Positions 34,123 through 42,636 of a stretch of 64,000 bases of DNA are shown one piece after another. The stretch's first letter is position 1. Each line of letters begins with the position of its first letter. The DNA is taken from the NCBI GenBank assembly GCA_028291615.1, contig JAQGHM010000104.1, positions 1-64,000 of the forward strand, written 5' to 3'. Under the pieces are notes generated by a model. It was given only the letters and a program-made list of their open reading frames with translations, was not told the DNA's origin and ran no database searches. This DNA comes from Phycisphaerales bacterium. GTDB taxonomy: Bacteria > Planctomycetota > Phycisphaerae > Tepidisphaerales > Tepidisphaeraceae. Made by a program: the position numbers and the translations under genes.

Positions 34123-34198
34123 ATCAAATATGATACAATTTTATTGAAAATAATATCATGTATGATATCGTTTTAATCGATATGGCATCATATATGAT
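34123..34198. promoter_or_regulatory. three palindromic operators at 32-bp intervals
   Basis: ATCAAATATGAT (34123-34134), ATCATGTATGAT (34155-34166) and ATCATATATGAT (34187-34198) start exactly 32 bp apart, about three helical turns. The first has one arm mismatch, the second a central mismatch, and the third is a perfect palindrome. Each ends in TATGAT, which could also be a -10 box. They lie in an unusually A/T-rich stretch at the start of the XRE antitoxin gene and are the likely autorepression sites. Confidence 0.75.
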
Positions 34199-34577
34199 CA
34201 ATACAATCTTTCGAAACCTCGAACGCCGGCGTCGCGACTTGGGCATGACTTATGGCGCGGTTGCGGTGCGCAGCGGTGTCTCGCTGCCGACGGTACAGCG
34301 GATCTTGTCGCGCGATCACCCGAATCCCACGTTTGCGAATGTGAACGCGATTGCCCGAGCATTGGACATGACGTTGGGCTCGGAGCCCCAGTCGCCGGCT
34401 GACATATTACGTGAACGCCAAGCCACCAAACGCGCTCGGGAACTGGTCGGTTTGGTACAGGCGACCTCCGCCCTCGAAGGACAAGCCCTGGACGCGGACT
34501 CGGTCGAGCGAATGGTCCGTCAAACCATTCACGAATTGCTTGCCGGCTCACCGAGAAAGCTCTGGGCCGAAGAATGA
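34158..34577 (+). CDS. XRE-family antitoxin with Fic-inhibitory motif
   Basis: 139 residues from ATG 34158, or 127 from 34194 (MINTIFRNLERRRRDLG). The second is more likely, since the first 12 codons are operator DNA. No ribosome site is visible, so a leaderless start is possible. Residues about 17-75 form an XRE helix-turn-helix (GAVAVRSGVSLPTVQRIL). The C-terminal part contains TSALEG (residues 103-108), matching the [S/T]xxxE[G/N] motif by which class I antitoxins block the Fic active site. The stop overlaps the fic start (ATGA). It is probably both autorepressor and inhibitor. Confidence 0.8.
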   Translation: MYDIVLIDMASYMINTIFRNLERRRRDLGMTYGAVAVRSGVSLPTVQRILSRDHPNPTFANVNAIARALDMTLGSEPQSPADILRERQATKRARELVGLVQATSALEGQALDADSVERMVRQTIHELLAGSPRKLWAEE

Positions 34578-35170
34578 ACGGCTGGCCCACGGTCCCTGGA
34601 GAAACGCCCATCGACGACGTCTCGGGGCTGAAGATCCGAAGCGTCACCAACCGCGCGGAATTGAACCAAGCCGAAGCCGAGAACATTCGCCGCGCGGTCG
34701 TGAAGTATTTGCTCGCAAAACCCAATCCGCGCTCCGCCCGTTTCGATCTCGCCTGGTCCAAGCGCCTGCACCGCGAAATGTTCGGCAGAGTCTGGCGGTG
34801 GGCGGGCGAGATCCGCCGTACCAACCTCAACATCGGCATCGAACATTACCAGGTAGAAACCAGCCTCCAGGTGCTGTTCGATGATCTGAGGTTTTGGGGT
34901 CAACACGCGACCGTTGGCATCCTCGAACAAACGGTCCTGCTACATCACCGGGCGGTTCAGATTCATCCGTTTCTCAACGGCAATGGCCGCTGGGCCCGCA
35001 TGCTCGCCAACGTTTGGTGCAAGCTCCGGGATGGCCGCGTGATCAATTGGCCCGAAGACGTGATCGGAACTCAAAGTTCCATTCGTGCGGACTATCTAAC
35101 CGCAATCAAAGCGGCCGACCGGGGTGACTTCGCGGCGCTGACCGAGATGCACAATAGATACATGAAATGA
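34574..35170 (+). CDS. Fic/DOC family toxin, mobile mystery protein B type
   Basis: 198 residues. The Fic motif reads HPFLNGNGRWAR: both arginines and the histidine are present, but the acidic residue of HxFx(D/E)GNGR is asparagine, a change that may weaken metal binding. The N-terminal part (WPTVPGETPIDDVSGLKIRSVTNRAELNQAEAENI) and size match the family often called mobile mystery protein B. Active Fic proteins transfer AMP to target hydroxyls. It overlaps the antitoxin by 4 bp. Its stop lies 6 bp from that of the response regulator on the opposite strand. Confidence 0.85.
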   Translation: MNGWPTVPGETPIDDVSGLKIRSVTNRAELNQAEAENIRRAVVKYLLAKPNPRSARFDLAWSKRLHREMFGRVWRWAGEIRRTNLNIGIEHYQVETSLQVLFDDLRFWGQHATVGILEQTVLLHHRAVQIHPFLNGNGRWARMLANVWCKLRDGRVINWPEDVIGTQSSIRADYLTAIKAADRGDFAALTEMHNRYMK

Positions 35171-35176
35171 CCGAGG

Positions 35177-35821
35177 TCATTGCAGGTGGACGATGCCGCG
35201 CTGGATGGCGGCGGTGGCGGCTTCAAGGCGGTCGGCGACGTTCAATTTCTCAAAAACCTTTGTGGCGTGAACCTTTACGGTGTTTTCGCTGATGCCCAAG
35301 GCGGCGGCGATTTCCTTGTTGCTGCGACCTCGCACGATCATTACGAGCACTTCCTGCTCGCGTTCGGAGAGTTTTCCGCGGGCTTGGCGCTGGGTGAGGG
35401 CGGCGGCGATGGCGGCAGGGAAGTAACGGCCGCCGTTGTGGATGGAGCGGATGGCTTCGACCAATTCGCGGGGCTCGGCGGATTTGGGGAGGTAGCCGGA
35501 TGCGCCGGCTTGGACGGCGCGGTGGACGTCTTCTTCGCCTTTGTAGACGGAGAGGACGATGACGCGGGCGTCGGGGGATTGGGCGCGGATGGCGGCGGTG
35601 GCTTCTGCGCCGTTTAATTCGGGCAATTGGTAGTCCATGACGACGACGTCGGGGCGGTGCTTTTGGAAGAGGGTGACGGCTTCCTTGCCGTTGCGGGCTT
35701 CGGCGATGACTTGCATGTCAGGTTCGAGGTTGAGGGCGCTGGTGAGGCCGATGCGGACGACGAAGTGGTCGTCGACGATGAGGAGGCGGATCGGATTGGC
35801 GGGGGTGGGGAGGGCGGTCAT
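35177..35821 (-). CDS. NarL/LuxR-type response regulator
   Basis: 214 residues. The receiver domain has the acidic pair VDDH, phosphoacceptor Asp in VVMDYQLPELNG, the conserved Ser in VIVLSVY and Lys in YLPKSAEP. A LuxR-type helix-turn-helix closes the protein (LSEREQEVLVMIVRGRSNKEIAAALGISENTVKVHATKVFEKL). It lies 39 nt downstream of a histidine kinase and is clearly its partner. Targets unknown. Confidence 0.93.
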   Translation of the reverse strand: MTALPTPANPIRLLIVDDHFVVRIGLTSALNLEPDMQVIAEARNGKEAVTLFQKHRPDVVVMDYQLPELNGAEATAAIRAQSPDARVIVLSVYKGEEDVHRAVQAGASGYLPKSAEPRELVEAIRSIHNGGRYFPAAIAAALTQRQARGKLSEREQEVLVMIVRGRSNKEIAAALGISENTVKVHATKVFEKLNVADRLEAATAAIQRGIVHLQ

Positions 35822-35860
35822 CTAATAGATTCACAGCGCGGGACAGGATTTGTTGTTTGA

Positions 35861-37975
35861 CTATTCGGTCAGGGGGACGATGAGTTGGATTTGGGTGCCT
35901 TGTCCGGGAGTGCTTTGGATGGTGAGATGTCCGTGGAGTTTGTCGGCGCGTTCGCGCATGCCGAAGAGACCGAAGTGACCGCTGGTGGGCGGGGGGAGGC
36001 GCTGGTCATCGAAACCTCGGCCGTCGTCGCGGACTTTCAGGGTGACTTGGTTGTCTTCAAAGTCGAGTTGGACTTCGATGCGGGTGGGGGCGGCGTGCTT
36101 CAGCGCGTTGGTGACGGCTTCGAGGGCTACGCGCAGGATGTGGTTTTGGGCGGCGGCGGGGAGGTCGCGGGGGGCGCCGCGGACGTCGAATTCTACGTGC
36201 GTGGCGGTGACGGGATCTAGCGCGGCGACGGCTTGGCGGAGGGTGGAGACGAGGCCGTCGGAGTTGGTGCGGAGATCCCAGACAGCGCGGTGGGTTTCGG
36301 CCTGGCTTCTGCGGACCATGGCAGCGGCGAGGAGGAGGGATTCGCGGGCGCGGTCGGGCTGGGTCAGGAGCTTGTCGGTGGCGTTGAGCTGCATCGAGAT
36401 GCCCAGGAGATCCTGCTCGAGCGAATCGTGCAGCTCGCGAGCGATGCGGACGCGCTCTTCGTAAAGCGTCTCGCGGGCGAGGTGATTGCGGATGAGGGAG
36501 GTCTGGCGGGCGACGCGGAGGCGGAGGAGGGCAACCCACGCGAAGGCGGTGATGGTGATGACGGCGAGGACGCTGCAGACCAGCAGAATGCGTCCGAGCG
36601 TCCACCAGCCGGGGGCGCGGATGACGTCGATGGCTTCGGGGGAATTGAGGAGAAGGTGGAAGGAGAACGGGTTGGCGGCGACGGGGGTGGTGGGTGAATC
36701 GGCGTCAGGGAGACGGTTGTGGACGCAGACGCCGGTGAGGCGGACCCAACTGTCCTGGCGGAAGGGATCGAGCGTGGCGCTGCTGACGGGGCCGGCAATG
36801 CGAGCGAGGAAGACGCGCTCGCCGGATTGCAGGACGAGGGTTGGGCCTTCGGAGAGGCGGGAAACTTCGAGGACGAGGGCTTCCATGCGGACGAGGCGGG
36901 CGTCGAAGTCGCCGCGGAGCGCTTGTTCGGGGGTGATGAGCGGGGCATCGGGGAGGCCGGGGTGTTGATCGGATTTGGAGATGACGTCTTCGAGGGCGAC
37001 GGTGTTGCCGCGGCGTGCGGGGAAGCCGACGACGTCGGCATGGTCGCCGGCGCGGAGCGTGTCGGCGGGGGCGTCGATCCAGAGCGCGCCGGAGTCTCCC
37101 TGGAGGAAGAGACCCTTGCGGGGAACGGCGAGGGTGACGATGCCGCTGACACGGGCGCGGATCGGGAGGGATTCATCGGGGGTGGCGGACTTGAGGGCGG
37201 AGATCGGGAGAACGGGCAGGTCGAAGGGAGGCGTGGCGGGCTCCTGCGTGCGGAGGTCTTTGATGCCGAAGAAGAGAAGGCGCATGGCGGCGGCTTGTTG
37301 TTTCTCGGGAGAGGCGGTGTTGAAGACGCCGCGGATTTTGACGGTTGCACCGACGAGGTTGGGGGGGAAGTTGACACCGCCGTGCCAGGCGAGGAAGGCG
37401 GCTTCGAGGCGGTCGCGACCGGAGGCGAGCGTGATGACGAGGGCTTCGGCGGCGGGCGCGCCGGTGCTTTCATTTCGGACTGAGCGGACGACGGCTTCGA
37501 CTTCGACGAGGTCGCCGTGGAAATCGCGGTGGGCGAGTTGGGCGACGGTGACGGGCTTGGCGGCGGGGAGCGCGGTTCCTTCGCCAATAATCGTGATCTT
37601 GACGGGCTCTTTGAGACGACCCACGACGGCGGGGACGAGGCGGCCGGGAGTCGTGACGCCTTCGATCTCGACGGAGGTGCCGGGACGGAGGGGGCGGACG
37701 TCGCGATCGCGCGGGCCGGCGACGCAGACACCGCCGGTTGCATCTTGGACAAAGAAGAGCTGGGGGACGGAGCTGAGGTAGGTGACGACGCCGCGGATGC
37801 GGACGGGGTGTTTGAGGGCGGCTTGTTCGGGCGTGAGTTGGCGGACGGCGGCGGCGGTGGTGAGCTCGGCGGGGTCGGGGGCTGAAGCCGGCTGGCTTGA
37901 CTGCGGCGCCGCCTGGGCAAACCAGGCAAAAATGAGCGGCAGGCAGATAAGCGATGAAGAGGCCTTCATTTGCAT
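35861..37975 (-). CDS. sensor histidine kinase (HisKA_3 type) with OB-like periplasmic repeats
   Basis: 704 residues. A signal-peptide-like segment is followed by about 430 periplasmic residues with several similar beta-barrel stretches (VRIRGVVTYLSSVPQLFFVQDATGGVCV; RARVSGIVTLAVPRKGLFLQGDSGALWI; MEALVLEVSRLSEGPTLVLQSGERVFL). These look like tandem OB-fold modules. A membrane helix lies at about 470-492. The kinase core has ERVRIARELHDSLEQDLLG with the phosphohistidine and an HATPase with NALKHA, DDGRGF and FGLFGMRERA. It resembles NarX-type kinases. The ligand is unknown; the module is common in planctomycetes and verrucomicrobia. Confidence 0.88.
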   Translation of the reverse strand: MQMKASSSLICLPLIFAWFAQAAPQSSQPASAPDPAELTTAAAVRQLTPEQAALKHPVRIRGVVTYLSSVPQLFFVQDATGGVCVAGPRDRDVRPLRPGTSVEIEGVTTPGRLVPAVVGRLKEPVKITIIGEGTALPAAKPVTVAQLAHRDFHGDLVEVEAVVRSVRNESTGAPAAEALVITLASGRDRLEAAFLAWHGGVNFPPNLVGATVKIRGVFNTASPEKQQAAAMRLLFFGIKDLRTQEPATPPFDLPVLPISALKSATPDESLPIRARVSGIVTLAVPRKGLFLQGDSGALWIDAPADTLRAGDHADVVGFPARRGNTVALEDVISKSDQHPGLPDAPLITPEQALRGDFDARLVRMEALVLEVSRLSEGPTLVLQSGERVFLARIAGPVSSATLDPFRQDSWVRLTGVCVHNRLPDADSPTTPVAANPFSFHLLLNSPEAIDVIRAPGWWTLGRILLVCSVLAVITITAFAWVALLRLRVARQTSLIRNHLARETLYEERVRIARELHDSLEQDLLGISMQLNATDKLLTQPDRARESLLLAAAMVRRSQAETHRAVWDLRTNSDGLVSTLRQAVAALDPVTATHVEFDVRGAPRDLPAAAQNHILRVALEAVTNALKHAAPTRIEVQLDFEDNQVTLKVRDDGRGFDDQRLPPPTSGHFGLFGMRERADKLHGHLTIQSTPGQGTQIQLIVPLTE

Positions 37976-38166
37976 TTATCGACGATTATGGGACGAAATT
38001 GCCGGGTTGTTGAACAATTGGACGGTTGGCCCGTAGGAAGAAAACCGTTGCGTTCCGCCTGAGCCATAGTACCTTATCCGCCGTGAGGACGCCCGCCCAG
38101 GCGGCGGGTGAACGCGTGTCATCCCAACGATATTTCACCCGAGGGACCGGGCATTACCGGTAGAGA

Positions 38167-40380
38167 ATGCGCAGACGTTATTCCCGCTCAAATCGCCGCA
38201 GTGGTTCTAGGGTCGTATCAGCCGGATCGGGGCTGGAGCTGTTTGAACCGCGCGTGCTGTTTGCCGCGCCGACCTTTGCGACGTTGCCGGCGGTGACATT
38301 GCTGGGGGGGGCGCCGTTGCAGATTCCGATCAATGGGTCGGATGCAGATGGGGATACGCTGACCTACACCGTGTCCACCTCCGCGCCGCAGATCACGGCA
38401 ACCTTCTCCCCGGCCACGAATCGAAGCTTGAAGATCTCGGTGGCGCATACGTCATCAGGCGCCAGTGATCCGGCGTTTACCGGCGATATGGTGCTCAGCC
38501 TGTTCGAAGATCGCGCGCCCAGGACGACGGCGCGGATCATTCAGCTTGCTCAGTCGGGGTTCTACAACAACCTGACCTTCCATCGCGTGACCATGGATTC
38601 CACCCTTTCGGTCATCCAAGGCGGCGATCCCCTGGGAAACGGCACCGGCGGCTCGGGAGTTCAGTTTGATGATGAGTTCGACCCCAACCTGCAGTTCACC
38701 GGCCCGGGTTTGCTGGCGATGGCGAAGAGTTATGACGATACCAATGACTCGCAGTTCTTCATCAACGCTGGGACACCTCGGTTTCTCGATTTTAATCATA
38801 CGATATTCGGGCAACTGGTCGAAGGGGATACGGTCCGCCAAAAGATCAACAACGTACCCCGTGACGCCAGTGATAAGCCGCTAGGCGCGGTAAAGATGAC
38901 GTCGGTCAGCGTTTTTTCGGACAAGCAGAACCGGGTGTTGTCGTTGTCGGTACCGCCAAACTTGGCCGGCGGCGCGACTGTAACGGTGACGGTGAACGAC
39001 GGTCATGGCGGGACCTACTCGCAAACGTTTAACGTGACCGTTACGCCGGATACGTTTAACGATCCGCCCTACCTGCTGCCGATCCCCGACATCATCACCC
39101 GCGCCAATACGCCCGTCTCGCTGCAACTGAATGCCGTTGACGTGGAGGGCGATGGCATTGCGTATCTGAAGGGGACCGACCCGGCCAACGTGGCGGTCGC
39201 GCTCGATCCCAACACGGGCTACACGACAATCACGCCTTCGAATAACGTCGCTGGCGTTTTCCCGCTGCTGGTCGGGGTTATCTATAACCAGGCCCCTGAC
39301 ACGAGCGTGATCGATACGCAATACACGCCGATCTTTATTTCGCCGGCAGCGCCTTCGAGCATCGATCTCGTCAGCGCTTCGGATACGGGGGTGAGCGACA
39401 CGGATAATGTCACGCGGCTTAACAATTCAACGGCGGCTGGGAAGCTTTCGTTCCAGGTCAATGGGGTTGTGGCCGGCGCGGTGGTGCAGCTTTTCGACGG
39501 CGCGACATCGCTGGGGCAGGCGACCGTACCGACCGGCGCGACGAGCGTGACGATCACCACGAACGGCGCGCTGACGCTTTCGAATGGGCAGCACAATCTG
39601 ACGGCGACGCAGACGCTGCAAAACCTCGCGTGGGTGGTGGGCAATCGGTCGGGAACCGTCACGCTGGCGAGCCTTGTATCGGCGAGCCAGGCGATCACGA
39701 TTGACACGGTTGCGCCGACCTCGACCGCGCCGGCGGCGTTCAGTTATCTGACGGCGACGCAGAATTTGGTTTACGCATTTTCAGAAAGCGTGGCGGCGAG
39801 CCTGGTTTCGGGCGATTTGTCGCTGAAGAATCTCACGACCAACAGCTTCATTCCGGCTGCGTCGATCCTGGTGACTTACTCGGCGGCGAACAACAAGGCG
39901 ACGCTGACGTTCCCGGGGTATGCGGGCGGTGCGCTGCCGGATGGGAATTACCACGCGGTATTGACCGGTGCGGCGGTGACGGACGTGGCGGGAAATCCGC
40001 TGCCCGCGGACGTGTCGCTGGATTTCTTTGTCCTGGCGGGCGATACGAACCACAATCGCACGGTCGATTTCACCGACCTCGCCGCGATGGCGCAGAATTA
40101 CAACACGTCGGGCAAGACGTTCGTGCAGGGGGACTTCAATTACGACGGCAGCGTGGATTTTCTGGATCTGGCCCTGCTGGCCCAGCGATATAACACGACG
40201 CTGGCGGTGCCCGCAGCGCCGGTCGTCGAGGCAGCGCCGGTGCTGGCGGCGGCGGTTGCGGCCCCGACCGTGGAAGACAAAACGAAGCGTGATAAGCCGG
40301 TCTTCTCGACGGTTCCGGTGGTCAAGCCCATCGCGCCCACAGCAAGACCCAAGCCGGCGGTGCGACCGCCGCATCGGTAA
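38167..40380 (+). CDS. LEPR-XLL exported protein with cyclophilin and dockerin-like domains
   Basis: 737 residues. The N-terminus has a basic leader and LELFEPRVLFAA, a form of the LEPR-XLL export signal of planctomycetes. Residues about 100-255 are a cyclophilin-type peptidyl-prolyl isomerase (NLTFHRV, IQGGDPLGNGTGGSG, GLLAMAKSYDDTNDSQFFI, HTIFGQLVEG). The catalytic Arg, Gln and Phe are kept, while the tryptophan position reads F or L. Cadherin/Ig-like domains follow, then two dockerin-like EF-hand repeats (GDTNHNRTVDFTDLAAMAQ; GDFNYDGSVDFLDLALLAQ) and a Pro/Ala/Lys tail. Confidence 0.82.
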   Translation: MRRRYSRSNRRSGSRVVSAGSGLELFEPRVLFAAPTFATLPAVTLLGGAPLQIPINGSDADGDTLTYTVSTSAPQITATFSPATNRSLKISVAHTSSGASDPAFTGDMVLSLFEDRAPRTTARIIQLAQSGFYNNLTFHRVTMDSTLSVIQGGDPLGNGTGGSGVQFDDEFDPNLQFTGPGLLAMAKSYDDTNDSQFFINAGTPRFLDFNHTIFGQLVEGDTVRQKINNVPRDASDKPLGAVKMTSVSVFSDKQNRVLSLSVPPNLAGGATVTVTVNDGHGGTYSQTFNVTVTPDTFNDPPYLLPIPDIITRANTPVSLQLNAVDVEGDGIAYLKGTDPANVAVALDPNTGYTTITPSNNVAGVFPLLVGVIYNQAPDTSVIDTQYTPIFISPAAPSSIDLVSASDTGVSDTDNVTRLNNSTAAGKLSFQVNGVVAGAVVQLFDGATSLGQATVPTGATSVTITTNGALTLSNGQHNLTATQTLQNLAWVVGNRSGTVTLASLVSASQAITIDTVAPTSTAPAAFSYLTATQNLVYAFSESVAASLVSGDLSLKNLTTNSFIPAASILVTYSAANNKATLTFPGYAGGALPDGNYHAVLTGAAVTDVAGNPLPADVSLDFFVLAGDTNHNRTVDFTDLAAMAQNYNTSGKTFVQGDFNYDGSVDFLDLALLAQRYNTTLAVPAAPVVEAAPVLAAAVAAPTVEDKTKRDKPVFSTVPVVKPIAPTARPKPAVRPPHR

Positions 40381-40387
40381 AGACGCC

Positions 40388-41260
40388 TTAATGCTCCCGG
40401 AAAAACGTCGTCGCGTCGCGCAGCACGGGGGCCAGCCATCGGAATGGGCGCGCGAGGGCGAGCACCACGCTGGCGTGGCCTAGCCTGGGATAAAAGATTG
40501 CGCGGGCGTCGCCACCCGACTGTTGGATTCGATCGGCGAGGCGCGACGAGTTTGCCGCTTCGATGGTTTCGTCGCGTGCGCCGTGCAGGAGCAACAGGGG
40601 CGGGGCGTGGGAGCCGGCAAAGTGGATGGGCTCGATATTGGGATCGGCGGCGGTGTCGGCGGGGGTCATGTTGAAGACGGGGCGCGACATGGCGCCGGGT
40701 AGAAAATCGTAGGGGCCGGAAATGCCGACGGTGGCGCGGATGGCGTTGCGATCGAGGCCGGCGTCTTTCAGATAATGTCCGTCGAGCGTCAGGAGCGCGA
40801 CGATGTGTGCGCCGGCGGAGTGGCCCATGAGGTAGACGTGCTGCGGGTCGCCGCCGAAGCGCTCGATGTTGTCGTGGGTCCAGCGGACGGCGCGTGCGCC
40901 ATCTTCGACGAAGGCGGGAAACTTGACGGCGGGATAGAGGCGGTAGTCGGCCAGCACGGCGACAAAGCCGCGGGATGTGATCGCCTCGGCGACGAAGCGG
41001 TAGTCGTCCTTGCTGCCGTATTGCCAGTAACCGCCGTAGAAGAAGATGACGACCGGCGCGCCGGGCGCGGCGTTGTGCGGGCGGTAAACGTCGAGGCGCT
41101 GGCGGGGGAGGTCGCCGTAGGTGAGGTCGGCGGTGCGGGTGTAGCCGCAGGCGGGGACGAGTGCGTTGAGTGCGTTGAACTTCGTGCAGCCTTGGAGCGG
41201 CAGGAGCAGGATCAGGCATGCAATCGAGGGGAGTGGGATCGAACGGAGAGGACGGATCAT
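40388..41260 (-). CDS. alpha/beta-hydrolase lipoprotein (esterase)
   Basis: About 290 residues. A lipoprotein signal peptide ends in LPLQGC (lipobox), so it should be anchored to a membrane. The hydrolase has an oxyanion loop VVIFFYGGYW, nucleophile GHSAGAH, acid in GARDETIEA and histidine in LGHASVV, similar to the BD-FAE/carboxylesterase group. Start 41260 is chosen for the signal peptide; the frame is open for 54 codons upstream. Substrate unknown. It converges with the LEPR-XLL gene, stops 7 bp apart. Confidence 0.82.
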   Translation of the reverse strand: MIRPLRSIPLPSIACLILLLPLQGCTKFNALNALVPACGYTRTADLTYGDLPRQRLDVYRPHNAAPGAPVVIFFYGGYWQYGSKDDYRFVAEAITSRGFVAVLADYRLYPAVKFPAFVEDGARAVRWTHDNIERFGGDPQHVYLMGHSAGAHIVALLTLDGHYLKDAGLDRNAIRATVGISGPYDFLPGAMSRPVFNMTPADTAADPNIEPIHFAGSHAPPLLLLHGARDETIEAANSSRLADRIQQSGGDARAIFYPRLGHASVVLALARPFRWLAPVLRDATTFFREH

Positions 41261-41319
41261 GCGGACGATCTTACTGGAAAGCTTGGCAACGACAGAGGCG
41301 GTTCGCTTAAGATCATGGG

Positions 41320-41550
41320 ATGGCATTGACCTGCAACATCGACGCGAGGGGGAAGCGTTTTCGGCTGATCGTTGGCGTCCTTCTATTGGCCGCGGGGATG
41401 GCGCTGATGTTCTTTTGGGCATGGGCGGCGGCGACCCCCCTGCCGTGGATCGTGGCGGTGTGCTGTGTGGTGGGCGGCGTGTTTGTGGTCTTCGAAGCGC
41501 GTGCCGGCTGGTGCGCGATTCGTGCGATGGGGATCAGGACGCCGCTATAG
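41320..41550 (+). CDS. small two-helix membrane protein, DUF2892-like
   Basis: 76 residues. CNIDARGKRFRLIVGVLLLAAGMALMFFW and LPWIVAVCCVVGGVFVVFEARAGWCAIRAMG are two membrane helices; the CNI start and the WC-x-IRAMG end recall the DUF2892 (YgaP-like inner membrane) family. It is divergent from the esterase and overlaps the end of apbE by 6 bp. Confidence 0.65.
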   Translation: MALTCNIDARGKRFRLIVGVLLLAAGMALMFFWAWAAATPLPWIVAVCCVVGGVFVVFEARAGWCAIRAMGIRTPL

Positions 41551-42636
41551 CCGCGAGGGGGACGTCGTCGGGGCATCGACGATCATTCGTTCAAACTCCG
41601 GGGTCGCTCGTACTTCAAAGCCCGCTTGGCTGCGCGTCACGAATAGTGCCGGCAGTTTTAGGCGGCGGGCCAGGGCTTCTCCTTCGATTGGGCCCAGGAC
41701 CATGAGGGCCGTCGCCATGGCGTCGGCGTAGGCGGGGTCGGGGTGGATGACGCTTACGGAGGCGGGGGCGTTGGCGGCGGGGCGGCCGGTGCGCGGGTCG
41801 ATCTCGTGGCTGAAGCGCTGGCCGGCGACGTCGAAGAAATTGCGGTAGTCGCCGGATGTGGAAACTGAGGCGTCGCGCAGTTCGATCTGGCGGAGGATGC
41901 GGCGAGTGTCGGGCGTTGGGACTTCGATGCCCACGCGCCATGGGCGGCCAAGGTTCGAGACGCCTTTTGCGCGGACCTCGCCGCCGATGGTGATCAGGTA
42001 GTCGGTGACGCCTTGGGCGTCGAGCGCGCTGGCGATGCGGCCGGCGGCGTAACCCTTGGCGATGGCGGAGAGGTCGATGTGCACGTCGGCATCGTCCTTT
42101 CGCAGGGCCGGCGGGGCGAGGCGCACGTGCAGATGCTGATAGCCTACGTGTTGCCGGGCGGCTGTGATTGCATCGTCGGTGGGGATGTTTCCGATTCGAA
42201 GGCCGGTGGGCTCGGGGCCGAATCCCCACAGGTCGACGAGCGGCGCGACGGTGACGTCGAATGCGCCGCCGGTTTCTTCGCTGACGCGCTGCGCCGTCCA
42301 GACGACGTTCGCCAGGTCTTGTGGGACTTCGAACCAGTCGGTGTCGTGCATGCGGTTGAAGCGCGAGAGGTCGGACGTGGGACAATAGGTGGACATCTCG
42401 TTTTCGAGGCGATCGAGCGTGGCCTGGCAGGCGGTCTGGAGCGCCTCGGGCGTTTGCGACGCTGGCAGGTGACGGAGCGTGAGCGACCAGTCGCCGCCCA
42501 TCGTGCGGCCGCCGATCGCGATCGAGGGCGGGTCGGGTGCGCGCGTGGTTTCGCGCGGCTGGAAGATGACCCAGGCGACCGCGCCGGCGATGAGGGCGAC
42601 GAACGACAGGATCGGTGCGAAGCGGCGGCCGTTCAT
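41545..42636 (-). CDS. apbE: FAD:protein FMN transferase
   Basis: 363 residues. A membrane anchor (FAPILSFVALIAGAVAWVIF) is followed by the ApbE domain: GGRTMGGDWSLTL, ETGGAFDVTVAPLVDLWGFG, DLSAIAKGYAAGRIASAL, and the metal/FAD site SGDYRNFF with SHEIDPRTGRPA and a later DAMATALMVLG. ApbE attaches FMN covalently to Thr or Ser in [S/T]GA[S/T] motifs of exported proteins. The upstream gene, overlapped by 4 bp, encodes exactly such a substrate. Start 42636; the frame continues upstream only as a shadow of that gene. Confidence 0.92.
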   Translation of the reverse strand: MNGRRFAPILSFVALIAGAVAWVIFQPRETTRAPDPPSIAIGGRTMGGDWSLTLRHLPASQTPEALQTACQATLDRLENEMSTYCPTSDLSRFNRMHDTDWFEVPQDLANVVWTAQRVSEETGGAFDVTVAPLVDLWGFGPEPTGLRIGNIPTDDAITAARQHVGYQHLHVRLAPPALRKDDADVHIDLSAIAKGYAAGRIASALDAQGVTDYLITIGGEVRAKGVSNLGRPWRVGIEVPTPDTRRILRQIELRDASVSTSGDYRNFFDVAGQRFSHEIDPRTGRPAANAPASVSVIHPDPAYADAMATALMVLGPIEGEALARRLKLPALFVTRSQAGFEVRATPEFERMIVDAPTTSPSRL

